This document shows, in pieces, positions 45,815 through 55,374 of a stretch of DNA of 64,000 nt. Position 1 is the stretch's first letter. Every line of letters begins with the position of its first letter. This DNA is from Chloroflexota bacterium (lineage in GTDB: Bacteria; Chloroflexota; Anaerolineae; Aggregatilineales; Phototrophicaceae), in contig WTGO01000049.1 of NCBI GenBank assembly GCA_011523515.1, positions 1 to 64,000 on the forward strand, written 5' to 3'. Both the position numbers and the translations under genes were made by a program. The notes below the pieces were generated by a model. It saw nothing but the letters and a program-made list of their open reading frames with translations. It had not been told where the DNA came from and ran no database searches.

Positions 45815-47415
45815 AAGCGGGGCGCCGCTTGAAACCTTGCGATTCCAACACGAGCCAGCGACTGAGCCCCCGGATCACCGCCCGCTGGCGCGCGAGGCCG
45901 GGTTTGCTGCTGGCCCTGCTGTTTCTTTGCGGCTGCAGCGCGCTCGGCCAGTTCGCGCCCAGCGCCACGCCAACGGCAACGGCTTCAGCGACCTTCACCG
46001 ATACGCCGACGGCGACAACTGTCGCCAGCGCAACGGCCAGCCCGACCATCACCAGCACCGCCACGTCCACGGCGACTGCTGAGCCTAGCTTGACGCCAAG
46101 CATTACGCCGCTGCCGCTGACCGGATTCGTATTCGACAACTGGGATGTGGTCGCTGTGCCGGCGGAAATCAAGGACGGCATCCAGAACCAGATGATCGCG
46201 TATATCAGCGCCAACCGGCAGGTGTCGATCGCCAATATCGCCACTGCCCAACCGGCCACCGGCGTACAGACGCTGTACTTCGCCTCGCCGACCCGTTTGC
46301 GCGGTCGCATCCCGGTACTGGAGGTCAACTCGACTACCGGACTTGAGGTCTTTGTGTCCCGGCCCGGCAATGCGCTGGCCTTCGTCAGAACCGACGGCGA
46401 CATACGCAGCAACGGCCTGTATATACTCGACTTTGCGACTGGTTTCAGCGCGCGTGTTCTGGCCGGCGACAGTCCGCTGGTGCAGCGCGGGTATTATATG
46501 AAGCCGTCGTGGTCTCCGGACGGCTCGCAGCTGGCGATGGCGGTCGCCACCGGCTACGATATCGACATTTATCTGTACGCTACCGATGGCTCGGGCCGGA
46601 CGAATATCACCGAACACGGGTCGTACGATATGTGGCCCAGTTGGTCGCCCGACGGCAGGCGCATCGCCTTTGTATCCGACCGCGAAGACTGCCCCAGCTG
46701 GATACCGGGCGAGCCGGATTTCTGCGACGCCCTGAGCGTTGCGCCGCCGAGGGGTGGCCAAGTCTATCTATATGAGCTCGCGAGCGGCAAAATCAGCCGC
46801 GTTTCTGATGTCGCCGCGTCCGAGGCGCCCTACTGGATCAACGCGTCTATGCTGGCCTTCGCCAGTGGCGACCCCTTCGACTTGCTCAATCCGCAGCGGC
46901 GCATTTGGCGGGCCGATATCCGCAGCGGCGATGTGCGCGAAATTCGACTGCCGGACAGCCCGGCCACGGCCAGCTATCTGTCGGAACATTGGTCGCCCAG
47001 CGGCGCCGCGGTCCTGACGCAGATTGCCGAGGGGGAAAACCGGCTGGTGCTGCTGAGCGCGGAGGGCGCGCTGCTCGGCGACGATGACGCCCTGGATATT
47101 CCGCGTTTCAGCATGAGCGCCGACTGGTCGCCCGATGGCGAGCGAATCGCCGTCGGCGGAACCGCCGGCCAATGCCCCTTCGGCGTGCGCGTGCGCGACC
47201 GGCGTTTTCGCAGCGTGGCCAACGCCGGGCCGCCGCCGACCATGTGCGACCCGCGCTATTCCTTTGACGGCGAATTCCTGGCATTCACGGGCGTTAATCC
47301 GCGCGTGGACGGGCGCAATGACATCTATGTCGCCAGCGCCAACGGCTTCGGCGCGACCAGCTTGACCAGCGACCTGCGCGGTCAAGTCGAATTGATCGGC
47401 TGGGTGGGTGGGTGA
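45811..47415 (+). CDS. TolB-like beta-propeller lipoprotein
   Basis: A 534-residue exported protein. Its signal peptide ends near LLFLCGCS, a plausible lipobox, and is followed by a Thr/Ala/Pro-rich linker of about 50 residues. Then come PD40/WD40-like repeats with the motif PSWSPDGSQLAMA, PSWSPDGRRIAFVSD and ADWSPDGERIAVG, which build a beta-propeller. Ligand and partner are unknown. The TTG start overlaps the lon stop; another TTG 18 bases on is possible. Such linkers are common in Anaerolineae exported proteins. Confidence 0.8.
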   Translation: MKAGRRLKPCDSNTSQRLSPRITARWRARPGLLLALLFLCGCSALGQFAPSATPTATASATFTDTPTATTVASATASPTITSTATSTATAEPSLTPSITPLPLTGFVFDNWDVVAVPAEIKDGIQNQMIAYISANRQVSIANIATAQPATGVQTLYFASPTRLRGRIPVLEVNSTTGLEVFVSRPGNALAFVRTDGDIRSNGLYILDFATGFSARVLAGDSPLVQRGYYMKPSWSPDGSQLAMAVATGYDIDIYLYATDGSGRTNITEHGSYDMWPSWSPDGRRIAFVSDREDCPSWIPGEPDFCDALSVAPPRGGQVYLYELASGKISRVSDVAASEAPYWINASMLAFASGDPFDLLNPQRRIWRADIRSGDVREIRLPDSPATASYLSEHWSPSGAAVLTQIAEGENRLVLLSAEGALLGDDDALDIPRFSMSADWSPDGERIAVGGTAGQCPFGVRVRDRRFRSVANAGPPPTMCDPRYSFDGEFLAFTGVNPRVDGRNDIYVASANGFGATSLTSDLRGQVELIGWVGG

Positions 47416-47485
47416 CTATAGTCGTCGCCAAAAGCCAAGGTTATAGTGGAACGACACTTTTCCAACTCGCTGTGAGGAAAACCAG

Positions 47486-48232
47486 ATGACGGATCTTGCT
47501 GGCAAAACGGCTTTAGTCACGGGCGGCAGCCGCGGCATCGGCCGCGCGATCAGCCTGGAGCTGGCGGCGCGGGGCGCGGCAGTATTCGTGAATTACCGGC
47601 AGAGCGCGAAGGCAGCCGACATCGTCGTGGCCGAAATCACGGGCGCCGGCGGCACAGCAGCAGCCGTGCAGGCCGATGTCCAGAGCGCGGACGACGTGAC
47701 CGCCCTCTTTAAACAGATTACATCAGAAGCCGGCACGCTCGATATCCTGGTGAATAACGCGGGCATGACGCGCGACAACGTCATCATGATGATGAAGCCG
47801 GAAGACTTCGATCAAGTGCTGGCGACCAACCTGCGCAGCTGCTGGCTTTGCTGCAAATCAGCCGCCCGCATCATGATGCGCAAACGCACAGGCGCCATCA
47901 TTAATATCACCAGCGTCGTCGGCATCGCCGGCAATGGCGGCCAGACCAATTACGCCGCCAGCAAAGCCGGCATCATCGGGCTGACCAAATCGCTGGCCAA
48001 GGAGCTGGCGGTTCGTGGCGTGCGCGTCAACGCGGTGGCGCCGGGTTTCGTCGAGACGGATATGACCGCTGATTTGTCCGACGAGCTGAAAGGCGCGGCT
48101 ATCGACGCCATCCCCTTGGGCAGAATGGGCGCGCCGGACGATATCGCCAAAGCGGTCGCTTTCCTCGCTTCCACCGATGCGTCGTACATCACCGGCCAAA
48201 CCCTGGTTGTCGACGGCGGTATGGTTATGTAG
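47486..48232 (+). CDS. fabG: 3-oxoacyl-ACP reductase
   Basis: A 248-residue short-chain dehydrogenase that reduces 3-oxoacyl-ACP with NADPH in fatty acid synthesis. TGGSRGIGRAI binds the cofactor, NNAGMTRDN follows, and the catalytic Ser-Tyr-Lys is in NITSVVGIAGNGGQTNYAASKAG. The C-terminus ITGQTLVVDGGMVM is typical of FabG. GAGGAAAA lies upstream of the ATG. It is unlinked to fabD in this window. A dedicated polyhydroxyalkanoate reductase is a less likely alternative. Confidence 0.9.
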   Translation: MTDLAGKTALVTGGSRGIGRAISLELAARGAAVFVNYRQSAKAADIVVAEITGAGGTAAAVQADVQSADDVTALFKQITSEAGTLDILVNNAGMTRDNVIMMMKPEDFDQVLATNLRSCWLCCKSAARIMMRKRTGAIINITSVVGIAGNGGQTNYAASKAGIIGLTKSLAKELAVRGVRVNAVAPGFVETDMTADLSDELKGAAIDAIPLGRMGAPDDIAKAVAFLASTDASYITGQTLVVDGGMVM

Positions 48233-48305
48233 CCGGCAGGACCAACAATGAGTGCGCCAGACGGCGTCCGGCTACGGGCGCTCAATTGATTCGAGGAGGC
48301 GGCAA

Positions 48306-48653
48306 ATGAGTACGGTGTTTTCCAAGATAATCGCGCGTGAAATCCCGGCTGACATCGTTTATGAGGACGAGTTGGTGCTGGCATTTCGCGATATCGCGCC
48401 CTCAGCCCCTACCCATATACTCATCATTCCCAAACATGAAATCGCTACCGCCAACGATGTGACCATTGAAGACGAGGCCGCGCTGGGCCGGCTTTTCACC
48501 GCAGCGGCGAAGATCGCGGCGGAGGAAGGCATCGCGGCGGACGGCTACCGCCTGATCGTCAATTGCAACGCTCACGGCGGCCAGGAAGTCTTCCACCTGC
48601 ACATGCATCTTGTGGGCGGTCGCCCGCTGGGACCCATGCTGGCGCGCAAGTAG
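48306..48653 (+). CDS. HIT family nucleotide hydrolase
   Basis: A 115-residue histidine-triad protein of the HINT type. CxxC is absent; [19 protein letters not shown] opens the fold and the catalytic [13 protein letters not shown] holds the His triad. These enzymes hydrolyse adenosine phosphoramidates such as aminoacyl-AMP by-products. GAGGAGG lies directly upstream of the ATG at 48306, which fixes the start. Confidence 0.92.
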   Translation: MSTVFSKIIAREIPADIVYEDELVLAFRDIAPSAPTHILIIPKHEIATANDVTIEDEAALGRLFTAAAKIAAEEGIAADGYRLIVNCNAHGGQEVFHLHMHLVGGRPLGPMLARK

Positions 48654-48700
48654 TCCCTAACGGCTAGGTCGCGGCGTAGATCAGCCCGGGCTAGGCGCTG

Positions 48701-49705
48701 TCAGCCGCCGGACCCTTCGCCCTCATTCGCATCGGATTCTTCCGCATCAGCGGCGGATTCGGATTCGTCCTCTTCAGCCACATCAGCCGGCGCTTCAGCT
48801 GTTACAACATCCGCACTGGTCTCAGTCGCTTCGGATTCCAGCGCTTCAGCCGGCTCAGCAGCTGCGACAGTCGGTTCTTCTTCCGGCTCGGGCTCCGGCA
48901 TGGGCTCGTCTTGCGCCTCTGCTTCCGCGTCCCTCACTGCGGCGGGCTCGGCCGCTACTTCCTCGATCGGTATGCCCCAACCAGCCGGCGTGGCATCGTC
49001 AATGGCTTGCAGGATCGCCGCAGTCGACGGGATGGTCGCGCCCTGCTCCAGCGTGACGCCGTTGACGCGGATGGTTGGTGTGGTGGAAACCTCTTCGCTT
49101 TGCGCGGCGTCCAGCGTGGCCGAGGTCGCCGCTGAATTGAAGCAATCGGTGAAAGCGTTTGCAATCAAGCCCAGCTTTTCCACACCGGCCAGCAGCCGAT
49201 TCTGCGAAAACGCCGTATTGCCGTAGCGCGTCTGCCAGTCGAAGAGGACATCGTGCATCTCCCAAAACATGGTCTGCTGGCCGGCGCAGAGGGCCGCGCG
49301 CGACGCGCCCGGCGCATTAGGCACGGAACCTGTCTGCAAGGGCACATAGGTAAACAGCACCTGCCCCTCACGAACGCGCTCCAACACAGCATCAAAGCTG
49401 TCGCTGTGGAAGGCTTCACAGCCCGGGCAAGCAAAGCTGGCGTATTCCTCGACGGTCACCGGCGCCTGGCTGTCGCCCAAGCGCGGGTAACCCTCGGGCG
49501 AATACGAGCGTTCAATGCCTTCATAACGGGCGGATAGGTCAGCCGGGATGTGAGCCTCGACCGGCTGATTGGACACAACGACCACGGCAATCGCGACCAC
49601 CGCCACAACGACGATGCCCATGAGCGCCAATACGCGTTTGTTCTGTCGGCGCTGCTTTTGCCGCCGCTGCCTGGCTTCGCGCGTGCGACTGCTCTTCTTT
49701 GCCAT
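48701..49705 (-). CDS. membrane-anchored DsbA-family thioredoxin with acidic tail
   Basis: A 334-residue protein. A very basic N-terminus (residues 1-24) precedes one membrane helix (about 25-43). A DsbA-like domain follows with the redox CPGC in YASFACPGCEAFHSDSF and cis-Pro in STTPTIRVNG. From about residue 245 the chain is almost only Glu, Ala, Asp, Pro and Ser, an acidic disordered tail of some 90 residues. The oxidase or isomerase direction is unclear. A start 54 bases upstream is less likely. Confidence 0.82.
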   Translation of the reverse strand: MAKKSSRTREARQRRQKQRRQNKRVLALMGIVVVAVVAIAVVVVSNQPVEAHIPADLSARYEGIERSYSPEGYPRLGDSQAPVTVEEYASFACPGCEAFHSDSFDAVLERVREGQVLFTYVPLQTGSVPNAPGASRAALCAGQQTMFWEMHDVLFDWQTRYGNTAFSQNRLLAGVEKLGLIANAFTDCFNSAATSATLDAAQSEEVSTTPTIRVNGVTLEQGATIPSTAAILQAIDDATPAGWGIPIEEVAAEPAAVRDAEAEAQDEPMPEPEPEEEPTVAAAEPAEALESEATETSADVVTAEAPADVAEEDESESAADAEESDANEGEGSGG

Positions 49706-49826
49706 GGCTTGGATGACCTCGTATGAGAAGTGTGAATAGCTGGCTGTTTGGTGTGGCAAGTCTACTTGAGCGAGGCTTGTTTGTAAAACGACAAGTTGCT
49801 TGGTGGAGGAGTCACAAGCCGGACGG

Positions 49827-49970
49827 TCAAAGAGCGGAAGCCAGGGGAAGAGCCGGGGAGAACCAATCGGGAGCGACGACGGCCTTGGCGTTCGGAAGCA
49901 ATTGGATCAATTCGCCGCTGAACTCCCCGTCGAGATTCCAGTCAATTGCTATTGTCCATGTTGTTGCCAT
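49827..49970 (-). pseudogene. 47-codon remnant, possibly the start of a phage-tail-type gene
   Basis: An ATG at 49970 opens MATTWTIAIDWNLDGEFSGE, and the frame stops after 47 codons. The Trp/Asp-rich opening resembles the first residues of phage tail-related proteins, which are far longer, so this is likely a decayed 5' end. It lies 21 bases after the end of the larger remnant on the same strand. The likeness to tail genes is recalled, not searched. It could be an ordinary short chance frame. Confidence 0.3.
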
Positions 49971-49991
49971 TTGTGTTCGCCGCCTTAAAAT

Positions 49992-50491
49992 TCATGGGCT
50001 CTTTAGTCTGTATGGAATGTCCTCGAACAGAAGCAGCCTATCTTCCGTCCAGAATGGATCTTGCAAGAGCGGCAACTCACCGTCGTGGCGAATCAAGACG
50101 TCCCTTTCCGGATTGTCGAGAAACTACGCTGCGCTGTACTTGGTTGTCCTTATCAGGCCGATCAAACCAGTGAGAATGACATCCCGCAGCGGCGGAATAT
50201 CCCATTCTCCATTGTTCTTGATCCATACCGCTTTGCTCCTGCTATAGAATATCGGCATCAAGAGGTTTGGAACGAAACCAAATTTTCCATCCTCCAGCGC
50301 CTCATACGTTCTGATGCGCCATTAGGAAACGCATCAATTGAGAATGGGCGCTTATTTACTGTTGTTTGTCTGTTACCGATGGTCCCAACTACTTGTAAAA
50401 TGAAGTCGTCAAAGGCATGATGGGAAAAGCTTGCCATTATCTCCGGTCCCTCACGTGTTGACTTGATGTAAATCGCATCGCAAAATGACAT
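49992..50491 (-). pseudogene. decayed gene with a frameshift and an in-frame TAG
   Basis: An ATG at 50491 with GGAG five bases upstream opens MSFCDAIYIKSTREGPEIMA. The frame continues plausibly to about 50300, where a one-base shift is needed to reach TYEALEDGKFGFVPNLLM. That second frame runs through an in-frame TAG at 50124-50126 into NPERDVLIRHDGELPLLQDP and ends at 49992. The 500-base span is not a multiple of three. GC content and AT-rich codon use differ from the neighbours, which suggests acquired DNA. I do not recognise the protein family. Confidence 0.5.
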
Positions 50492-50730
50492 TTTCGCTCC
50501 ACAAAGTGCTGGCGTAGCGCATCGTTTAGAGGGACTAGCTTGTCCGGCTTGCAGATTCACAAATACATTTGCTCCAGCCGGCGAGTCCTGTGACAAGCCC
50601 ACTGCCACAGTGACGACTGCACACAATCTCTGATAGAATACATATTCGCTATCATACTGGCAGCTGGCGTGAATCCAAGAGTCTCCAACATCACTTGTAG
50701 CTGAGACCACGCCGAGAAAAGGAAGCGTAT
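50492..50730 (+). promoter_or_regulatory. low-GC intergenic region with a possible acnA promoter
   Basis: No convincing gene is seen here. TGACGA (50610-50615) and TAGAAT (50633-50638) at 17-base spacing form a weak promoter for aconitase. AAGGAAG lies five bases before the acnA ATG and sets its start. Confidence 0.35.
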
Positions 50731-53436
50731 ATGAATCATTGTTTTGGAGCCCGAGGCACAATCGAAACCGGCGATGGCAAGGCCGCCGTGTACCGCCTGA
50801 ACAAGCTCGCCCAAGACGGCATCGGTCATATCGACCACTTGCCATTCAGCATCAAGATCTTGCTCGAAAACGCCCTGCGCAACCAGGATGGACGCCATTT
50901 CCAGCCGGAAGACGTGGTGAATCTGGCCGCCTGGGACGCGGCCGATCCCACTCCGGTCGAGATTCCATTCAGCCCGGCGCGCGTGATCCTGCAGGATTTC
51001 ACCGGCGTGCCCTCGCTGGTCGACCTGGCGGCGCTGCGCAGCGCCATGGCGCGCATGGGCGGCGATCCGCAGAAGATCAATCCCCAGGTGCCGGTCGATT
51101 TGGTCATCGATCACTCGGTGCAAGTCGATGTCTTCGGCAGCCCGGACGCCATCGTCCGCAACGCCGAGATGGAGTTTGTGCGCAACCGCGAGCGTTACGA
51201 ATTCTTGCATTGGGGACAGAAAGCCTTTGAGAATCTCAAGGTTGTTCCGCCGGCGACGGGCATCGTGCACCAAGTTAACCTGGAGTTTCTGGCCAATGTG
51301 GTACAGCTCTATGACGACCCGCAGGGAGACGGCGTGGTCGCCCTGCCCGATTCGCTGGTCGGCACGGACAGCCATACCACCATGATCAACGGCCTGGGTG
51401 TGCTCGGCTGGGGCGTGGGCGGCATCGAAGCGGAAGCTGCTATGCTCGGCCAGCCGATTTACATGCTGATGCCGGAGGTGGTCGGCTTCAAGCTGCTGGG
51501 GCAACTGCCGGAAGGCGCCACCGCCACCGACCTGGTGCTGGTCGTCACGCAGATGCTGCGCGCCAAAGGCGTCGTGGGCAAGTTCGTCGAATTCTACGGG
51601 CCCGGCTTGAGCAGCATGACCCTGCCCGACCGCGCCACCATTGCCAATATGGCGCCGGAATATGGCGCGACCATGGGCTTCTTCCCGGTCGATGACGAAG
51701 TGCTGAGCTATCTGCGCCGCACCGGCCGTAGTGACGATTTGGTGAACCTGGTTGAAGCCTACTGCAAAGAGCAAGGCCTTTTCCGCAGCGACGGCATGGA
51801 CGACTCGCTCTACAACGACACGCTCGAGCTGGACTTGAGCACGGTGGAGCCGAGCGTGGCCGGCCCGCTGCGTCCGCAAGATCGCATCCTGATCAAAGAG
51901 CTCAAGCCTACCTTCAATCAGGTGCTGACCGCGCCGCTGGGTCCGCAAGGATTCGCCCTTTCGGACGAGCAGTTGGCCGCTACCGGAGAGGTCCGCGCCA
52001 ATGGCGACAGCGCCACCTTGCAGCATGGCTCGGTCGTCATCGCCGCCATCACCTCCTGCACGAATACCAGCAACCCCTCGGTCATGGTCGCGGCCGGCCT
52101 GCTGGCGAAGAAAGCCAACGAGCGCGGCTTGAAGCGCAAATCCTACGTCAAGACCAGCCTGGCGCCCGGCTCCAAAGTCGTGACCGAGTACCTGGACAAG
52201 GCCGGACTGACGCCGCATCTGGAAGCGCTGGGCTTCCACACAGTCGGCTACGGCTGCACCACTTGCATCGGCAATAGCGGTCCCCTGCCGGAGCCCGTGC
52301 GTGAGGCCATTCACGAAGCCGACATCGTGGCCGCCTCGGTCCTCAGCGGCAACCGCAATTTCGGCGGCCGCATCGGCCCCGATGTGCGCGCCAACTTCCT
52401 GGCTTCGCCGCCGCTGGTGGTCGCCTATGCGCTGGCCGGCACGGTCGATGTCGACTTGAACAGCGAGCCCATCGGCGTAGATCGCGCCGGCGCTGATGTC
52501 TACTTGCGCGATATCTGGCCTAGCCAGCAAGAAGTCGTCGAGACGGTACAGAATTGCCTCGATGCCGGCATGTTCCTAGAGCAATACGGCAACGTCTACG
52601 ATGGCAATCAGCAGTGGAACGAGATCCCCAGCACTGACGAGCCGGTCTACCAATGGAGCGCCGAAAGCACCTATATTCAGGAGCCGCCCTTCTTCGTCGA
52701 CCTGCCGCCGATGGCGCCGCCGATTGAATCGATCGTGGGCGCGCGCGTCATGGTCAAAGGCGGCGATTCTGTCACCACCGATCATATCTCGCCCGCCGGC
52801 GCCATCGCCATCAGCGGTCCCGCCGGGCAGTATCTGCTCGAGCGCGATGTCAGCCCGCAGTACTTCAACAGCTTCGGCTCGCGGCGCGGCAACGACCGGG
52901 TGATGACGCGCGGCACCTTCGCCAATGTGCGCCTGCGCAATCTGCTGGCGCCCGGCAGCGAAGGCGGCGTCACTTACTACCTGCCGACGATGGAAGAAAT
53001 GCCCATTTATGACGCGGCGCAGAAGTATCAAGACGATGGCACGCCGCTGCTGGTGCTGGGCGGCAAAGATTACGGCATGGGTTCATCGCGCGATTGGGCG
53101 GCCAAGGGCACGCTGCTGCTCGGCATCAAAGCCGTCATCGCCGAGAGCATCGAGCGCATTCACCGCAGCAATCTGGTCATGATGGGTGTTCTGCCCTTGA
53201 CCTTCGCTGCAGGCGAGTCCTACAAATCGCTCGGGCTGACCGGTCACGAAACCTACGACATCCCCGTGACGGACGATGTCAAACCGATGGACCGGCTGAC
53301 GGTAACGGCGACAGATGATGCCGGGCGCGAGACTCAGTTTGAAGTCACCGCGCGCCTCGATACGCCGGTCGAAGTCGACTATTATCGCAATGGCGGCATC
53401 TTGCACACCGTCCTGCGCAACTTCCTGACGGAATGA
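50731..53436 (+). CDS. acnA: aconitate hydratase
   Basis: Converts citrate to isocitrate in the TCA cycle. It is 901 residues long, normal for the AcnA/IRP1 group. The three [4Fe-4S] Cys lie in [15 protein letters not shown] and [40 protein letters not shown] and the swivel-domain [17 protein letters not shown] complete the active site. It supplies isocitrate and thus 2-oxoglutarate for homocitrate synthase. A terminator hairpin follows it. Confidence 0.96.
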   Translation: MNHCFGARGTIETGDGKAAVYRLNKLAQDGIGHIDHLPFSIKILLENALRNQDGRHFQPEDVVNLAAWDAADPTPVEIPFSPARVILQDFTGVPSLVDLAALRSAMARMGGDPQKINPQVPVDLVIDHSVQVDVFGSPDAIVRNAEMEFVRNRERYEFLHWGQKAFENLKVVPPATGIVHQVNLEFLANVVQLYDDPQGDGVVALPDSLVGTDSHTTMINGLGVLGWGVGGIEAEAAMLGQPIYMLMPEVVGFKLLGQLPEGATATDLVLVVTQMLRAKGVVGKFVEFYGPGLSSMTLPDRATIANMAPEYGATMGFFPVDDEVLSYLRRTGRSDDLVNLVEAYCKEQGLFRSDGMDDSLYNDTLELDLSTVEPSVAGPLRPQDRILIKELKPTFNQVLTAPLGPQGFALSDEQLAATGEVRANGDSATLQHGSVVIAAITSCTNTSNPSVMVAAGLLAKKANERGLKRKSYVKTSLAPGSKVVTEYLDKAGLTPHLEALGFHTVGYGCTTCIGNSGPLPEPVREAIHEADIVAASVLSGNRNFGGRIGPDVRANFLASPPLVVAYALAGTVDVDLNSEPIGVDRAGADVYLRDIWPSQQEVVETVQNCLDAGMFLEQYGNVYDGNQQWNEIPSTDEPVYQWSAESTYIQEPPFFVDLPPMAPPIESIVGARVMVKGGDSVTTDHISPAGAIAISGPAGQYLLERDVSPQYFNSFGSRRGNDRVMTRGTFANVRLRNLLAPGSEGGVTYYLPTMEEMPIYDAAQKYQDDGTPLLVLGGKDYGMGSSRDWAAKGTLLLGIKAVIAESIERIHRSNLVMMGVLPLTFAAGESYKSLGLTGHETYDIPVTDDVKPMDRLTVTATDDAGRETQFEVTARLDTPVEVDYYRNGGILHTVLRNFLTE

Positions 53437-53461
53437 CGCTTGCTTTCGCTACCGGGGGCGG

Positions 53462-53492
53462 GCGCGTCTTTCGGAGACGCGTCTATTCTTTT
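53462..53492 (+). terminator. intrinsic terminator after acnA
   Basis: A CGCGTCT / AGACGCG 7-bp stem with a TTCGG loop (53463-53481) is followed by a T-rich stretch (TCTATTCTTTT). It lies 26 bases after the acnA stop. Confidence 0.75.
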
Positions 53493-53561
53493 GAAGTAGA
53501 ATGACAGCTTGACCCACCCGCCCGCGCTGAGCCTCACCGGCTCAGGTCTGGAGCAGCCTTG

Positions 53562-54869
53562 ATGTATCCTCTGCGCGTCAGCCACCGGCTACTACTCACC
53601 CTCTTCGTATCGCAGAGCCTGTTCTCGGCGGCGCAAATCTCAATCATTACCTTGCATGCCATCGCTGCCGGCATCTTGGGCGGGTCGGACGCGGCGGCGG
53701 GCATGCCCACCACTGTCGTAACCTTCTCGCAATCCATGATGGCCTACGCCATGGGCATCATCATGGGGCGCTACGGCCGCCGCATGGGCCTGTGCGCCGC
53801 GTACGGTTTCGCCTTCCTGGGCGCCGTTCTAGGACTCATCTCGGTGCTGCACGGCATCTTTCCGCTGCTGCTGATCAGCTCCGCCGGGATGGGCATCGCG
53901 CGCTCGGGCTCGCAAATGAGCCGGTTCGTGGTCGGCGAGATGTTCCCAGCCGCCCAACGCGCGCAGATGATCGGGCGTATCGTTTTCGCCGGCACAATCG
54001 GCGCGATCTTCGGTCCCGCGCTGGTCGAGCCCAGCAGCCGGCTGGCCCGGTTTCTATCGCTTGAACTTACGCCCGAACCCTTTCTCGCTCATACCGATCT
54101 GGCGTCGGTCGTCATGCCCGGCACAGAATTCAGCCAGCAATTGACGACCGGTCCCTGGGTGATGGCCAGTTTCCTGATTGGCATTTCCTTTTTGATCACA
54201 TTCTTTCTGCTGCGTCCCGAGCCCGCTTTGGTCGCGGAACAGTATTCTGAATTGCCCCATCATGACCTCGGCGGCAAGAGCAAACACACGCTGAGGGAAT
54301 TGCTGCGGCTGCCGAACGTTCAATTGGCGATACTCTCAATGCTGATCAGCCAGACCGTCATGAGCACGCTGATGACCATCACGCCCTGGCATATGCACCT
54401 GGCAGACCATTCCAACGCGCAGGTATCGCTGGTGATCGCCGCCCATGTCCTGGGCATGTTTGGGCTTTCGCCGCTGACCGGCTATCTCATTGACCGCTAC
54501 GGCCGCGTGACCATGATGGTGGTGGCCGCGCTGATTCTAATCGCGTCGACCATTATTTCGCCCCTGTCCGCGCAGATGCCTTATCTGGTGGCGGGGCTGT
54601 TCTTGCTCGGCTTGGGCTGGAACTTCGGCTACGTGGCCGGCTCGTCGATGCTGGCGGATGCGCTTCGCGGGGCCGAGCGGACGCGCGTGGCCGGCTTTAA
54701 CGACATGCTGGTGGCATTCTGCGCCGGGCTGGGCACCTTGAGCTCCGGCTTCCTGTTTGGCCTGGGCGGTTTCCTCTTCGTCAGCGCCGGCGGCGGCGCG
54801 CTGGCATTGCTGCTGCTGGCGCTGATACGCGCGCTTTCCGTCAAGCAACTGGCGCTAAAACAGGCTTAG
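53562..54869 (+). CDS. MFS transporter
   Basis: A 435-residue major facilitator protein with about 12 helices, a short cytoplasmic loop near residues 225-245, and GRYGRRMGLCAAYGF and DRYGRVTMMVV in the helix 2-3 loops of each half (the A-motif position). The ATG at 53562 has GGAG eight bases upstream. The neighbours (aconitase on the left, a small membrane gene convergent on the right) give no substrate clue. Confidence 0.82.
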   Translation: MYPLRVSHRLLLTLFVSQSLFSAAQISIITLHAIAAGILGGSDAAAGMPTTVVTFSQSMMAYAMGIIMGRYGRRMGLCAAYGFAFLGAVLGLISVLHGIFPLLLISSAGMGIARSGSQMSRFVVGEMFPAAQRAQMIGRIVFAGTIGAIFGPALVEPSSRLARFLSLELTPEPFLAHTDLASVVMPGTEFSQQLTTGPWVMASFLIGISFLITFFLLRPEPALVAEQYSELPHHDLGGKSKHTLRELLRLPNVQLAILSMLISQTVMSTLMTITPWHMHLADHSNAQVSLVIAAHVLGMFGLSPLTGYLIDRYGRVTMMVVAALILIASTIISPLSAQMPYLVAGLFLLGLGWNFGYVAGSSMLADALRGAERTRVAGFNDMLVAFCAGLGTLSSGFLFGLGGFLFVSAGGGALALLLLALIRALSVKQLALKQA

Positions 54870-55300
54870 GATTCATCGATATTCTGCTGGAAGAAGCTCT
54901 GCTCCACGATCGACAGCCAAGCCAGGCCGATAATCAAGGTCGAGCTGCCGAATGCGATGCCGGTGATCAGCGAATTGGCGATGGGCAACTGGTCCAGAAT
55001 CTCGCTCAGAACGGCCTGCGCCAGGCGGATGCCCACATATCCAGCCAACCCGCCGCCCAAAATGACCACTCCCGACAGCTGTAGCATTTTGCTTAGCTCC
55101 TGCTTCGACAAATCCTTTTCGAAATAGGTCTTGTAGATATCGAAGCACATCCAGGCATCGGCGATCGAAATTCCCAGCTGCTTGGCCAGCTCCAGCGTCG
55201 GCGTCGGCACCGCGCCGGAAAGCGCCGCCCCGCCCATCGCGCGCGTGATCTTGATCAGCGAGTCGTAACGCATCTTCTGCAGGTCGAGTTCCTCAGCCAT
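54866..55300 (-). CDS. small two-helix membrane protein, unknown function
   Basis: A 144-residue protein. The first 75 residues are soluble and helical (ISIADAWMCFDIYKTYFEKDLSKQE), then come two hydrophobic segments (about 76-98 and 106-130). The layout resembles DUF697-type proteins, but the match is not secure. It is convergent with the MFS gene, with four bases shared at their ends. No function is proposed. Confidence 0.5.
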   Translation of the reverse strand: MAEELDLQKMRYDSLIKITRAMGGAALSGAVPTPTLELAKQLGISIADAWMCFDIYKTYFEKDLSKQELSKMLQLSGVVILGGGLAGYVGIRLAQAVLSEILDQLPIANSLITGIAFGSSTLIIGLAWLSIVEQSFFQQNIDES

Positions 55301-55374
55301 GCTGCAATACCCTGTCTTTCCAACAATCGACTATGCTAGACTTCGCCCTAATCATATTGCACTTGGAAGGCGAG

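Noticed and set aside
50258-50845. The full 195-codon minus-strand frame as one gene
   Set aside because: Its upstream part overlaps acnA and the acnA leader. Only the part from 50491 has a ribosome site, and it needs a frameshift to continue.
50557-52530. A 657-codon open frame on the minus strand opposite acnA
   Set aside because: It mirrors the codons of a certain aconitase gene in high-GC DNA, is rich in His/Arg/Ala/Gln and has no recognisable motif. It is an antisense shadow.
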